Shown piece after piece: positions 34,066 through 42,134 of a stretch of 64,000 bases of DNA. The stretch's first letter is position 1. Every line of letters begins with the position of its first letter. Location of the stretch: contig NZ_JARWAC010000004.1 of NCBI RefSeq assembly GCF_029846175.1, positions 124,001 through 188,000 on the forward strand, in the 5' to 3' direction. The notes beneath the pieces are model-generated. The model was not told the DNA's origin, searched no databases, and was given only the letters and a program-made list of their open reading frames with translations. This stretch comes from Sphaerisporangium sp. TRM90804 (GTDB taxonomy: Bacteria; Actinomycetota; Actinomycetes; Streptosporangiales; Streptosporangiaceae). The translations under genes and the position numbers were made by a program.

Positions 34066-34640
34066 GTCTTCTTCCGCATGCTGAGAGCCATGCCGATGCC
34101 GATGCCGGCGATGCCGAAGACGACGATCCACACCCAGACGGGGATGCCGCCGGACTGCTCCTCCCGCCGCGACGCCGGGGTGGCCGCGACGGAGGAGGGC
34201 GCGGCGACGGCGGTCTCGGCGGGGCTCGGGGCCGCCGCCGAGGGGGACGGGGACGGCGAGGGGGCCGCCGCCTCGGGCGCCTTGACGGTGAAGGGGATCT
34301 CGCCCTCGATGGGGTGCCCGTCGGCGGAGACCACGCGCCAGGCGATCGTGTACTCGCCGGAAGGCAGGTCGCCGGAGACCTTCTGGGTGACGACCGGCCC
34401 GTCGACCTCGGGCTTGCCGTCGTGGTAGGCCTGGCCGCCGGCGTCCCGCACCAGGACCACCGGGAACCTGACCGACTCGGTGTAGGTGAGCGTCACCGAC
34501 TCGACGCCCTCCACCGTGGACCCCTTCTTAGGGTCACTGCTCTTCAACGTCGTGTGAGCCAGCGCGGGCGCGGCGAAGGAGGTGCCGAGCACGGCGGCGA
34601 CCACGAACGCGAGCACGGCGGCGAGCGGGGATGTCTTCAT
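34062..34640 (-). CDS. copC: CopC-type copper-binding protein
   Basis: A 192-residue exported protein. The signal peptide ends at APALAHTTLKSS, so the copper-binding His lies at the mature N-terminus, as in CopC. The YcnJ/CopC beta-barrel continues with YTESVRFPVVLV and WRVVSADGHPIEGEIPFTV, which contains the second copper-binding Asp/His pair. A Pro/Ser/Ala-rich linker and a C-terminal membrane helix (PVWVWIVVFGIAGIGIGMAL) anchor it to the membrane. It is coupled to the downstream CopD-CtaG gene. Confidence 0.92.
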   Translation of the reverse strand: MKTSPLAAVLAFVVAAVLGTSFAAPALAHTTLKSSDPKKGSTVEGVESVTLTYTESVRFPVVLVRDAGGQAYHDGKPEVDGPVVTQKVSGDLPSGEYTIAWRVVSADGHPIEGEIPFTVKAPEAAAPSPSPSPSAAAPSPAETAVAAPSSVAATPASRREEQSGGIPVWVWIVVFGIAGIGIGMALSMRKKT

Positions 34641-34800
34641 AGCCCCTTAAGGCTACTCAGCCGGAGGGCCGGTCGCCCCCGCGGTCGGCGGACGGTCGCC
34701 CCCATGGTGTGGCCGGTCGCCGGGCCGGTCGCGCGGAGAGGTCCGCGAGAGTGGTGTGGCGGACAGAGCCCCGCGGGCGCGGCCCGGCGCCGGACCGCCC

Positions 34801-34826
34801 CGCCCGGCCGCGTCCGCGGCCGGGCG
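34801..34826. terminator. Hairpin after the HTH-TPR regulator gene
   Basis: CGCCCGGCCGCG (34801-34812), TC, CGCGGCCGGGCG (34815-34826): a perfect 12-bp stem with a 2-base gap, starting 7 bases beyond the stop of the regulator gene. Confidence 0.7.
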
Positions 34827-34833
34827 CGCGGGT

Positions 34834-36123
34834 TCACAGGCCGGCGCAGGCCAGAGCGCGGTGGTAGGCGTCGACGCTGGCCTCGTCGTCCAGGACCTCC
34901 AGCATCTCGGCGGCGGCGAGCCAGCTGGCGGCGGTCTTGCGCGTCTGGTGACCGTTCTGCAGGAGCTTCTCGGCCTGGGTGATCTGCTCGATCGCCTCAT
35001 CCCGCTTGCCGAGCAGGATGAGAGCGCGGGAGAGGATCAGCCGGGTCTCCGTGAGCAGGAACCCCTTGCCGTCGTCCAGCATGTCGACGGCCTTGGTCGC
35101 GTGCCCGACGGCCTCCTGCGCCTCACCGAGCATGATCTCGGCATTGGCCAGCCCGGCCAGGCACCTGGCGACGTCGACCACGCTGGCCGCCGACTCGGTC
35201 AGGTCGCGCTTGGCGCGCACCAGCAGGTCCTTCGCCTTCGCGGCCTCGTCCGGGCGCGCCCGCATCAGCAGGACCCCCGTCGCGTTGCGGACCCTGGCGA
35301 GGTTACGGGCGTCGCCGGTCTCGGACTGGATCGCGAACGCCCGCTCCGCCAGGGCGATGGCCTCCTCCGCCTGGCCGACCTCGTCGGCGACGAGCGCGGC
35401 GTTCCAGCACGCGGCGACGGTCGCGCGGGGGGTGCCGAGCATCTCGGCCGCCCCCAGCAGCTCCAGGGCGAACTGCTGAGCCCGCAGCAGGTCGCCACGG
35501 GCGACGTAGGCCGTGAGCAGGGTCGAGCCCAGCTCCATGAGGTCGCTGTTCCAGGACGGGCGCCCGGTGCCGAAGAGCACCTCCTCGGCCACCTGCACCG
35601 CCTCGGTCAGCTTGCCGCGCTCGCGGTAGCACCGGCAGAGGGCGAGCACGACCGCGACCGCGCGCTCTTCGCCGGCCGCCTCGGCGGCGGAGTCGCGAAG
35701 GCGGGACAGCACCTCGATGGCTTCGTCCAGATCGCCGCAGGCCTCGGCCGCGAGAGCGTAGCCGTACCGCGCCTTGTGGCTGAGCGACGGCAGGCTGACC
35801 AGGCCGCCGTCCGAGAGGAGGTCGGCGTAACGGCGCCTGGCCTCGGCGGCCTCCCCGTTGTGCAGGGCGAGGCTCGCGTAGCCCAGGCCCAGCTCCAGTT
35901 CGTGCATCTGCTCGGCGGTGACGCCGTTGATCAGATACGTTATGGAGCAGTCGAGTTTGGCCGCCAGCAGTTCCAATACCGCGGTGGTCGGGGTTCGCTT
36001 GCCGCTCTCGATCAGTGATACATAACTATCCGAGAGTTCGGGGTGGGCCAACTGGGCCTGGGAAAGACCGCGTTGGCGACGAATCGTCTTGATTCGCTGT
36101 CCAATAAGATCTTGACTGGTCAC
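34834..36123 (-). CDS. HTH-TPR regulator (RRNPP-like architecture)
   Basis: A 429-residue protein. Residues ~6-65 are an XRE-type helix-turn-helix (GQRIKTIRRQRGLSQAQLAH, LSDSYVSLIESGKRTPTTAV). The remaining ~350 residues are tandem TPR-like helical pairs with the recurrent A/G/Y spacing (e.g. LGLGYASLALHNGEAAEARR, ARYGYALAAEACGDLDEAIE, VAACWNAALVADEVGQAEEA). This domain order is that of RRNPP peptide-responsive regulators. GTG 36123 is chosen because AGGGG lies five bases upstream; GTG 36129 has no room for a binding site. A secreted peptide gene starts 54 bases away on the other strand. Confidence 0.88.
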   Translation of the reverse strand: MTSQDLIGQRIKTIRRQRGLSQAQLAHPELSDSYVSLIESGKRTPTTAVLELLAAKLDCSITYLINGVTAEQMHELELGLGYASLALHNGEAAEARRRYADLLSDGGLVSLPSLSHKARYGYALAAEACGDLDEAIEVLSRLRDSAAEAAGEERAVAVVLALCRCYRERGKLTEAVQVAEEVLFGTGRPSWNSDLMELGSTLLTAYVARGDLLRAQQFALELLGAAEMLGTPRATVAACWNAALVADEVGQAEEAIALAERAFAIQSETGDARNLARVRNATGVLLMRARPDEAAKAKDLLVRAKRDLTESAASVVDVARCLAGLANAEIMLGEAQEAVGHATKAVDMLDDGKGFLLTETRLILSRALILLGKRDEAIEQITQAEKLLQNGHQTRKTAASWLAAAEMLEVLDDEASVDAYHRALACAGL

Positions 36124-36177
36124 TGGCACCCCTGAAAGATGTAGACCCCGACGGACAGCCCCCGACTGGAGTTAGCC

Positions 36178-36312
36178 ATGCGTCGCTTCCGCCTCGCCGC
36201 TACGACCCTAGCCATCGCGTTTCTCGCCCTTACCGGTACTGGAGCCAATGCTACGACTACAGAAGCCATCTCGTCTTCCGCCCGGGCGGACGTCGTTCCA
36301 GGCTGCTGCTGA
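36178..36312 (+). CDS. Short secreted peptide, candidate signal for the HTH-TPR regulator
   Basis: A 44-codon gene. TGGAG (36167-36171) lies 6 bases before the ATG. The product starts MRRFRLAATT, has a hydrophobic core (LAIAFLALTG), a likely signal-peptidase site after GANA, and a short mature part TTTEAISSSARADVVPGCC ending in two cysteines. Codon use is much richer in A/T third positions than neighbouring genes. It is divergent from the HTH-TPR regulator with only 54 bases between the starts. In RRNPP systems a secreted, processed propeptide next to the regulator acts as the quorum signal; that role here is inference. Confidence 0.7.
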   Translation: MRRFRLAATTLAIAFLALTGTGANATTTEAISSSARADVVPGCC

Positions 36313-37039
36313 TTTGTAACCTTTTCGGTACGTAGAGCAAGACAGGGCAAAGCCCCAGCCCACCACAGAGGAGACATTTCGCCCGGTCAACTCCTCGACC
36401 CGTCGGAGGCGCAAGCTACTCGCCCCCAGCTGCACGTGCAGACGCCCGCTTGCAGAGCGCTGAGCACGGCAACAGCCTCCACTCGGGTGCCGCCGGAGGC
36501 AGGCGGTGACCGGGGCCGGCATACGGCCCGCGTACGATCGCGGCACATCGACGGTCATGGTGACCAGCATCAAGTGAGCATGAGCCTCATCGCTGGTCAC
36601 CACACCCTTGTGCGGCGCCCTGGCCAGGCCGGGCGCACGGGCCGGCTCCTCGACGCCGTCCCCTGGCCCCCCCGGGCCGACGTGATCGGCATTCTGGCCT
36701 CCGGACACCGGACTCATGAACTGAGCGGTGTGGAGCATCGCTACCCGTTCCCCTAACAGGTGTCGAAGCCTGCGCACGCGATTCTGCACATGCGCCTGGC
36801 CTTGCATCTGCACAGTATTCCGCACGGGCGCCCGACGCGCACCCTTCCCCCTTTATTTAATTCCCTGGAGGGGACGATTCCATCGCCGGGGCGAGACAGT
36901 GCCCTTCCCCGTCCGGCGCCGCCGTCACGAGGGCCCCGGACGCGAGCCACCGGCTCTCCGACGCCCCCCGGTCAAGCTGCGGCCCCCCGGTCACCGGTCC
37001 CCCTTTGGCGCTCATGGCCATGCCTGGTGTACTTCGAGG
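36313..37039. other. Long region without a convincing gene
   Basis: 727 bases of lower and uneven GC between the small peptide gene and the xanthine dehydrogenase gene. Open frames on both strands lack GC3 bias and family resemblance. It contains a GAGGAG/CTCCTC pair near 36369-36404, a strong inverted repeat at 36558-36602 and an AT-rich patch at 36850-36870 that may be part of the promoter for the downstream gene. Confidence 0.45.
36558..36602. repeat. 11-bp inverted repeat with 23-base spacer
   Basis: TGGTGACCAGC (36558-36568) and GCTGGTCACCA (36592-36602) are perfect inverted copies. The arm is itself partly palindromic (GGTGACC). It lies 245 bases after the small peptide gene and could be a paired operator or an RNA hairpin. 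Confidence 0.7.
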
Positions 37040-39286
37040 GTGAGTCACACCACCCGCAGCACCAGCCGCAGCCAGCAGGAGCAGGGCGTCGGGGCGAGCG
37101 CGCTCCGGCCGGACGGCACCTTGAAGGTGACCGGCGAGTTCGCCTACTCCTCCGACCTCTACCTGGCGGACATGCTCTGGGGGGCCACCCTCCGCAGCCC
37201 GCATCCCTCGGCGTGGATCCGCTCGGTCGACGTCACCCCCGCCCTCGCCATGCCCGGCGTTTACGCGGCGCTCACCTGGGAGGACGTCCCCGGCGAGCGG
37301 TTCTACGGCCTGGAGCTCAAGGACCAGCCGGTGCTCGCCGTCGACCAGGTGCGCTACGAGGGGGAGCCGGTGGCGGTCGTGGCCGCCGACCACCCCGAGA
37401 CCGCGCGCCGGGCCGCGGCGGCGATCATCGTGGAGTACGAGCCGCGCGAGGCCGTGACCGACGCGCGCCGCGCCCTGTTCGACGCCGCCTCGCCGAAGGT
37501 CCACGCGAACGGCAACCTCGTCCGGCACCAGCCGGTGCGGGTGGGCGGCACGTTCGAGGCCGACGTCGTCGTCACCGGCGAGTACGAGGTCGGCATGCAG
37601 GACCAGGCGTTCCTCGGCCCGGAGTCCGGGCTGGCCGTGCCCGCCGAGGACGGCGGCCTCGACCTGTTCGTCGCGACGCAGTGGCTGCACGTCGACCAGG
37701 AGCAGATCGCGCCCTGCCTGGGCCTGCCCAAGGACAAGGTGCGGATGACGCTGGCGGGCGTCGGCGGGGCGTTCGGCGCCCGGGAGGACCTGTCGATGCA
37801 GGTGCACGCCGGCCTGCTGGCCCTGCGCACCGGCAGGCCGGTGAAGATGGTGTACGGCAGGCAGGAGTCGTTCTTCGGGCACGTGCACCGCCACCCGGCC
37901 GTGATGCGGTACGAGCACGGCGCCACCCGCGACGGCCTGCTGGTGTACGTGAAAGCCGAGATCGTGCTGGACGGCGGGGCCTACTGCTCCTCCTCCCCCG
38001 CCGTGGTCGGCAACGCCGCGTCGCTGGGCGTGGGTCCGTACGAGGCCGCCAACATCGCGATCGACGCCTACGGCGCCTACACCAACAACCCGCCGTGCGG
38101 GGCGATGCGCGGCTTCGGCGCCGTTCAGGCCTGCTACGCCTACGAGTCGCAGATGGACCGGCTCGCCGAGGCGTGCGGGCTCGACCCGGTGGAGATCCGG
38201 GTGCGCAACGCGGTGTCGCAGGGGTCGCGCCTGGCCACCGGCCAGCTCGTCGACTCCCCCGCCCCGCTGGCCGGCATGCTGCGCGAGCTGGCCGCCATGC
38301 CGCTGCCGGACGCCACCCCCGCCACCGACCTGCGGTCGCTGCCCGGCGGCGTGGCCCAGACCACCCACGGCGAGTCCGTGCGGCGCGGCGTCGGGTACGG
38401 CGTGGGGATCAAGAACATCTGCTTCTCCGAGGGCTTCGACGACTACTCGACGGCCAGGGTGCGGCTGGAGCTGCTCGGCGGCGAGCCGCACGTGCTCGTG
38501 CACACCGCCGCCGCCGAGGTCGGGCAGGGCCTGTTGACGGTGCAGGCGCAGATCGCCCGCACCGAGCTGGGCGTCGAGCGGGTCACCGTCGCCCCGGCTG
38601 ACACCGGGGTCGGCTCCGCGGGCTCCAGCTCGGCCTCGCGCCAGTCGTACGTCACCGGCGGCGCCGTCAAGACGGCGAGCGAGGCGGTACGCGCCCGCCT
38701 GGACGAGTTGCGCGCCGAGCACCCGGCGATGCCCCTGGAGGAGCTGCTGGAGCGGTTCGGGCCGGTCGAGGAGACCCGGGAGTACCGCCACCGCAAGACG
38801 TACCCGATGGACCCGCTGACCGGGCAGGGCGACTCCCACACCCAGCTCGCCCTGTGCGTCCACCGGGCCGTGGTCGACGTGGACGTGGAGCTCGGCCTGG
38901 TCAAGGTGGTCGAGCTGGCGGCCGTGCAGGACGTCGGCAAGATGCTCAACCCGCTGGCGCTGGAGGGTCAGATCCACGGCGGCTCGGCGCAGGGGCTGGG
39001 GCTGGCGCTCATGGAGGAGATCCAGGTGCGCGACGGCAAGGTGCTCAACCCGTCGTTCACCGACTACCTGATCCCCACCATCCTCGACATGCCGCCCATG
39101 CGGCTGTCGATCCTGGAGAATCCCGACCCCGCCGCGCCCTACGGGCTGCGCGGGGCCGGGGAGCCGCCGACGCTGTCGTCCACCCCGGCCGTCGCCGCGG
39201 CGGTGCGGGCGGCGACGGGGCTCGCGCTGTCGCGGGTGCCCATCAGGCCGCACGACATCGCGCTCGCCCGGGAGACGGCGGGTTAG
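37040..39286 (+). CDS. Xanthine dehydrogenase-type molybdenum-binding subunit
   Basis: A 748-residue large subunit of the xanthine dehydrogenase/aldehyde oxidase family. Visible features are the N-terminal a/b-hammerhead (GEFAYSSDLYLADMLWGATL), Mo-cofactor loops VGGAFGAREDLSM and PPCGAMRGFGAVQ, AAEVGQGLLTVQAQIAR and the catalytic Glu in GLRGAGEPPT. It would hydroxylate purines or related heterocycles. The FAD and 2Fe-2S subunits normally needed are not beside it. GTG 37040 begins MSHTTRSTS; the longer open frame upstream is not coding-like. Its stop overlaps the stop of the convergent gene. Confidence 0.9.
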   Translation: MSHTTRSTSRSQQEQGVGASALRPDGTLKVTGEFAYSSDLYLADMLWGATLRSPHPSAWIRSVDVTPALAMPGVYAALTWEDVPGERFYGLELKDQPVLAVDQVRYEGEPVAVVAADHPETARRAAAAIIVEYEPREAVTDARRALFDAASPKVHANGNLVRHQPVRVGGTFEADVVVTGEYEVGMQDQAFLGPESGLAVPAEDGGLDLFVATQWLHVDQEQIAPCLGLPKDKVRMTLAGVGGAFGAREDLSMQVHAGLLALRTGRPVKMVYGRQESFFGHVHRHPAVMRYEHGATRDGLLVYVKAEIVLDGGAYCSSSPAVVGNAASLGVGPYEAANIAIDAYGAYTNNPPCGAMRGFGAVQACYAYESQMDRLAEACGLDPVEIRVRNAVSQGSRLATGQLVDSPAPLAGMLRELAAMPLPDATPATDLRSLPGGVAQTTHGESVRRGVGYGVGIKNICFSEGFDDYSTARVRLELLGGEPHVLVHTAAAEVGQGLLTVQAQIARTELGVERVTVAPADTGVGSAGSSSASRQSYVTGGAVKTASEAVRARLDELRAEHPAMPLEELLERFGPVEETREYRHRKTYPMDPLTGQGDSHTQLALCVHRAVVDVDVELGLVKVVELAAVQDVGKMLNPLALEGQIHGGSAQGLGLALMEEIQVRDGKVLNPSFTDYLIPTILDMPPMRLSILENPDPAAPYGLRGAGEPPTLSSTPAVAAAVRAATGLALSRVPIRPHDIALARETAG

Positions 39287-40656
39287 CCGAGGTCGCCGCG
39301 CTCGCAGGCGACCCCGTCGCGGTCGCCGTCGGTGTACCAGGCGTACTCGGGGTGGACGCCCTCGGTGTAGGGGCCGCGGCCGGCGGCGTTGGCCTCCCTG
39401 CAGGTGCGGTACCGGGGGTCGGGCGAGCGGGTGGCGGCCGAGCGCGGGGCCTCGGACCGCTGGTTCACCGGCACGTTCGCGGACGCGCGGGGACTTGCGC
39501 TCGCCTGCGGCGACGGCGTCGTCCCGGCGCCGCCCACGCCCGTGCCGCCCGCGCCGCCCGTGCCCGCGCCGTCCGGGGGCGTCAGCGGGGCGGGGCCGCC
39601 GCCGGCCGGGGACTGCGTCGAGCCCGGGGCGCCGGTGGGGGCGGTCGTGGGAGAGCAGGTGGGCGTGCCCGGGGGCGCCGTGCCGCCGGGCGAGGTGATC
39701 GGACCGCCGGGCGAGGTGACGCCGCCGGTGCCGCCGGGAGGTGCGGTGCCCGTGCCGGGCGGGCAGGTGGAGGCCGCGGCCGAGGGGGACGCCGAGGGGA
39801 CGGCCCCGTCGGTTCCGGGCACCGGGCCGGGCGTGCCGAGAAGACGGGAGACGAGGGCGTCGGCCTGCTGCTCGTCGAGGCCCGTGATGCTGAGGCTGTC
39901 CTGGGTGATGGGCTGGGCGACCCGGGGGGCGGCCACCACCTTGTCGTCCACGACCACGGCCAGGAGCTGGTTGAGGGCGTCGCGGGTGAGATCCTCCAGC
40001 CGCTGGCGGCTCTCGGGGGCGAGCACGACCCGCACGGCGTACTCTCCGCCGGTGTCGGCCACGGCCTCCACCTTCAGCACCGAGGTGACGGTGACGCCGG
40101 GGGCCACCTGGTAGCAGGTGGTGCCCGCGTCGTCCAGCACGGCTTCGGCCCCAGGGCACGGCGCGGGCCGCGTGCCGGTGACCGGGGCGAAGTGGATCGC
40201 GGTGGCCAGGCGGCGCGGCGGCGCCGCGCCGAGCGGGACGTCGGGCTGGCGGGTCATCAGGACGGCGATCGTGCCGAGCACGCCGGTCACCAGCACGACC
40301 ACGGCCAGCGCGGCGATCAGGGCGATGGTGGTGGAGCGCGCGGCCCGCGGCGGCGCCCCGGGCCCGGACGGCGGCCCGCCCGGGGCCCCCGGGCCGGGCG
40401 GGGGGCCGGACGGCCCTCCGGGGCCGGCCGGGGGCTCGCCCGGCCCGGGTGGCCCTCCGGCCGCGGGCGGCTCCCCGGGATCGGGCGGGCTGCCGGACGG
40501 CGGAGCCGTCTCGGGGCGCTCGAAGGGCGACCGGCCGCCGGAACGGGCGGCGGCCGTGCCGGGGCCGGGCATGGCGGCGTGATCCGTCTCGGCGGGACGA
40601 TCGGCGTGGTCGTCCGCCGGCGGATGACCGGGCATCCCCATTCCTGTCACTGACAT
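39283..40656 (-). CDS. Membrane protein with SecD-head-like and Excalibur domains
   Basis: A 457-residue protein. The first ~110 residues are an extremely Gly/Pro-rich cytosolic segment, then one membrane helix (TTIALIAALAVVVLVTGVLG). Outside, residues ~150-270 resemble the SecDF P1 head (LLAVVVDDKVVAAPRVAQPI, SLSITGLDEQQADALVSRL). A ~120-residue Pro/Ser/Thr/Gly linker leads to a C-terminal Excalibur calcium-binding domain (YRTCREANAAGRGPYTEGVH, DGDRDGVACE). Such domains are typical of surface proteins. The combination suggests a cell-envelope role, but no activity can be assigned. Confidence 0.82.
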   Translation of the reverse strand: MSVTGMGMPGHPPADDHADRPAETDHAAMPGPGTAAARSGGRSPFERPETAPPSGSPPDPGEPPAAGGPPGPGEPPAGPGGPSGPPPGPGAPGGPPSGPGAPPRAARSTTIALIAALAVVVLVTGVLGTIAVLMTRQPDVPLGAAPPRRLATAIHFAPVTGTRPAPCPGAEAVLDDAGTTCYQVAPGVTVTSVLKVEAVADTGGEYAVRVVLAPESRQRLEDLTRDALNQLLAVVVDDKVVAAPRVAQPITQDSLSITGLDEQQADALVSRLLGTPGPVPGTDGAVPSASPSAAASTCPPGTGTAPPGGTGGVTSPGGPITSPGGTAPPGTPTCSPTTAPTGAPGSTQSPAGGGPAPLTPPDGAGTGGAGGTGVGGAGTTPSPQASASPRASANVPVNQRSEAPRSAATRSPDPRYRTCREANAAGRGPYTEGVHPEYAWYTDGDRDGVACERGDLG

Positions 40657-40993
40657 CGCTCGGGCGAGCCTATCGAGGCTGCCGGGTTCGGGCTAACCGG
40701 GGAATCCGCGCCGCCGGGCGGCGACCGGAGACGGCCACCGGGCCCGGCGAGCCCTCTGACAATTTGCCAGCTAATAGAGTCATTCCTGGGAATCTGCTCC
40801 GTATCAGGCGTTTTTCGGGGAACGGAACGTGGTAAGAGGTCCGGCCGGAAACGGCCGGGGCCGCCCGAGGCGCTCCACCCCCGCCACGCCCGTGGGCGGG
40901 TCCCCGGGTCACGCCGGCCGCCGCCGTCCCGGCCGGCCGCCGCCGCGCCGCGGCGGGGCGAGGACGTCGTCCCGGGGGTCGAGGGAGGATCTC
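40657..40993. other. Divergent intergenic region before ald
   Basis: 337 bases between divergent genes. It has a lower-GC centre (40760-40820) that may hold both promoters, and GC-rich GGCCGG-type repeats nearer ald. GGGAGGAT just before 40994 is the ald ribosome binding site. A GGTTCGGGCTAACC-like segment near 40685 recalls part of known riboswitch cores, but I could not make it fit one. Confidence 0.4.
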
Positions 40994-42109
40994 ATGAAGG
41001 TCGGAGTGCCCCGAGAGGTGAAGGACCACGAGCACCGTGTCGCGCTCACCCCCGCCGGGGCCCACGAACTGGCCGGCCACGGCCACGAGGTGCTCGTCGA
41101 GCGCGGCGCCGGCGCGGGGTCGTCCATCCCCGACGAGCAGTTCGCCGCCGCCGGAGCGCGGATCGTGGACTCGGCGGAGGAGGTCTGGCGCGAGGGCGAG
41201 CTGATCCTGAAGGTGAAGGAGCCCGTCGCCACCGAGTACCCGCTGATGAGGCCGGGCCAGGTGCTGTTCACCTACCTGCACCTGGCCGCCTCGCGCAAGC
41301 TCACGGTGGCGATGCTGGAGGCCGGGGTCACCGGGATCGCCTACGAGACCGTGCAGGCGCCGAGCGGCGCGCTGCCCCTGCTCGCGCCGATGTCGGAGGT
41401 GGCCGGACGCATCGCGCCGCAGGTGGGGGCCTACCACCTCATGCGCCAGGGAGGCGGCCGCGGGGTGCTGATGGGCGGCGTCCCGGGCGTGTACGCGGCC
41501 AAGGTGGTGGTGCTGGGCGCCGGGGTGTCCGGCATGAACGCCGCCTCCATCGCCCTCGGGATGCAGGCGGAGGTCCTGCTGCTGGACAAGAACATCGACC
41601 GGCTGCGCCAGGCCGACACGATCTACCGGGGGCACCTGCGCACGGTCGCGTCGAACGCCTACGAGATCGAGCGCGCGGTCCAGGGCGCGGACCTGGTGAT
41701 CGGCGCGGTGCTCGTGCCGGGCGCCAAGGCGCCGCGGCTGGTCACCAACGAGATGGTCTCCCGCATGAAGCAGGGCTCCGTACTGGTCGACATCTCGATC
41801 GACCAGGGCGGCGCCTTCGAGGACTCGCGGCCGACCACGCACGCCCACCCGACCTACCGGGTGCACGACTCGGTCTTCTACTGCGTGGCGAACATGCCCG
41901 GCGCCGTGCCGCACACCTCGACGTACGCGCTGACCAACGTGACGGTGCCCTACGCGCTGGCGATCGCCGACAAGGGCTGGCGGCGGGCGCTGCTGGAGGA
42001 CCCCGCGCTGGCGCTCGGCCTGAACGTCCACGCGGGGCGCCTCGCCAACCGTCCGGTCGGCGAGGCGCACGGCCTCGACGCGGTGGACCTCGCGGAACTG
42101 CTGCGCTGA
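40994..42109 (+). CDS. ald: Alanine dehydrogenase
   Basis: A 371-residue enzyme that interconverts L-alanine and pyruvate plus ammonium with NAD. The N-terminus MKVGVPREVKDHEHRVALTP, the active-site Lys and His in LKVKEP and YLHLAA, the NAD-binding VVVLGAGVSGMNAASIALGM, and the C-terminal NMPGAVPHTSTYALTNVTVP are all diagnostic. The length is normal. A strong ribosome binding site supports the ATG, and the longer open frame upstream is ignored. Confidence 0.97.
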   Translation: MKVGVPREVKDHEHRVALTPAGAHELAGHGHEVLVERGAGAGSSIPDEQFAAAGARIVDSAEEVWREGELILKVKEPVATEYPLMRPGQVLFTYLHLAASRKLTVAMLEAGVTGIAYETVQAPSGALPLLAPMSEVAGRIAPQVGAYHLMRQGGGRGVLMGGVPGVYAAKVVVLGAGVSGMNAASIALGMQAEVLLLDKNIDRLRQADTIYRGHLRTVASNAYEIERAVQGADLVIGAVLVPGAKAPRLVTNEMVSRMKQGSVLVDISIDQGGAFEDSRPTTHAHPTYRVHDSVFYCVANMPGAVPHTSTYALTNVTVPYALAIADKGWRRALLEDPALALGLNVHAGRLANRPVGEAHGLDAVDLAELLR

Positions 42110-42121
42110 CCCCGGCCGGGG
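42110..42121. terminator. Small GC palindrome between ald and the DUF3105 gene
   Basis: CCCCGGCCGGGG, immediately after the ald stop and 14 bases from the convergent gene's stop. It may act as a short bidirectional terminator. Confidence 0.4.
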
Positions 42122-42134
42122 CCGGGGCACGCGG

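Noticed and set aside
36436-36756. A 106-codon plus-strand frame downstream of the peptide gene
   Set aside because: Codon usage is not coding-like and it spans the inverted repeat; no start signal.
36208-36825. A 205-codon minus-strand frame covering the small peptide gene region
   Set aside because: No GC3 bias, no ribosome binding site and no family resemblance; the opposite-strand 44-codon gene has a binding site and signal peptide.
36857-40159. A 1100-codon open frame on the minus strand opposite the xanthine dehydrogenase gene
   Set aside because: Same cause: it runs antisense to a clear molybdenum hydroxylase and has shadow-type composition.
40680-40860. Possible c-di-AMP (ydaO-type) riboswitch near the SecD-head/Excalibur gene
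   Set aside because: Only isolated fragments (GGTTCGGGCTAACCGGGGAA or its complement) resemble the core, and I could not assemble the paired helices on either strand. A covariance-model search would decide.
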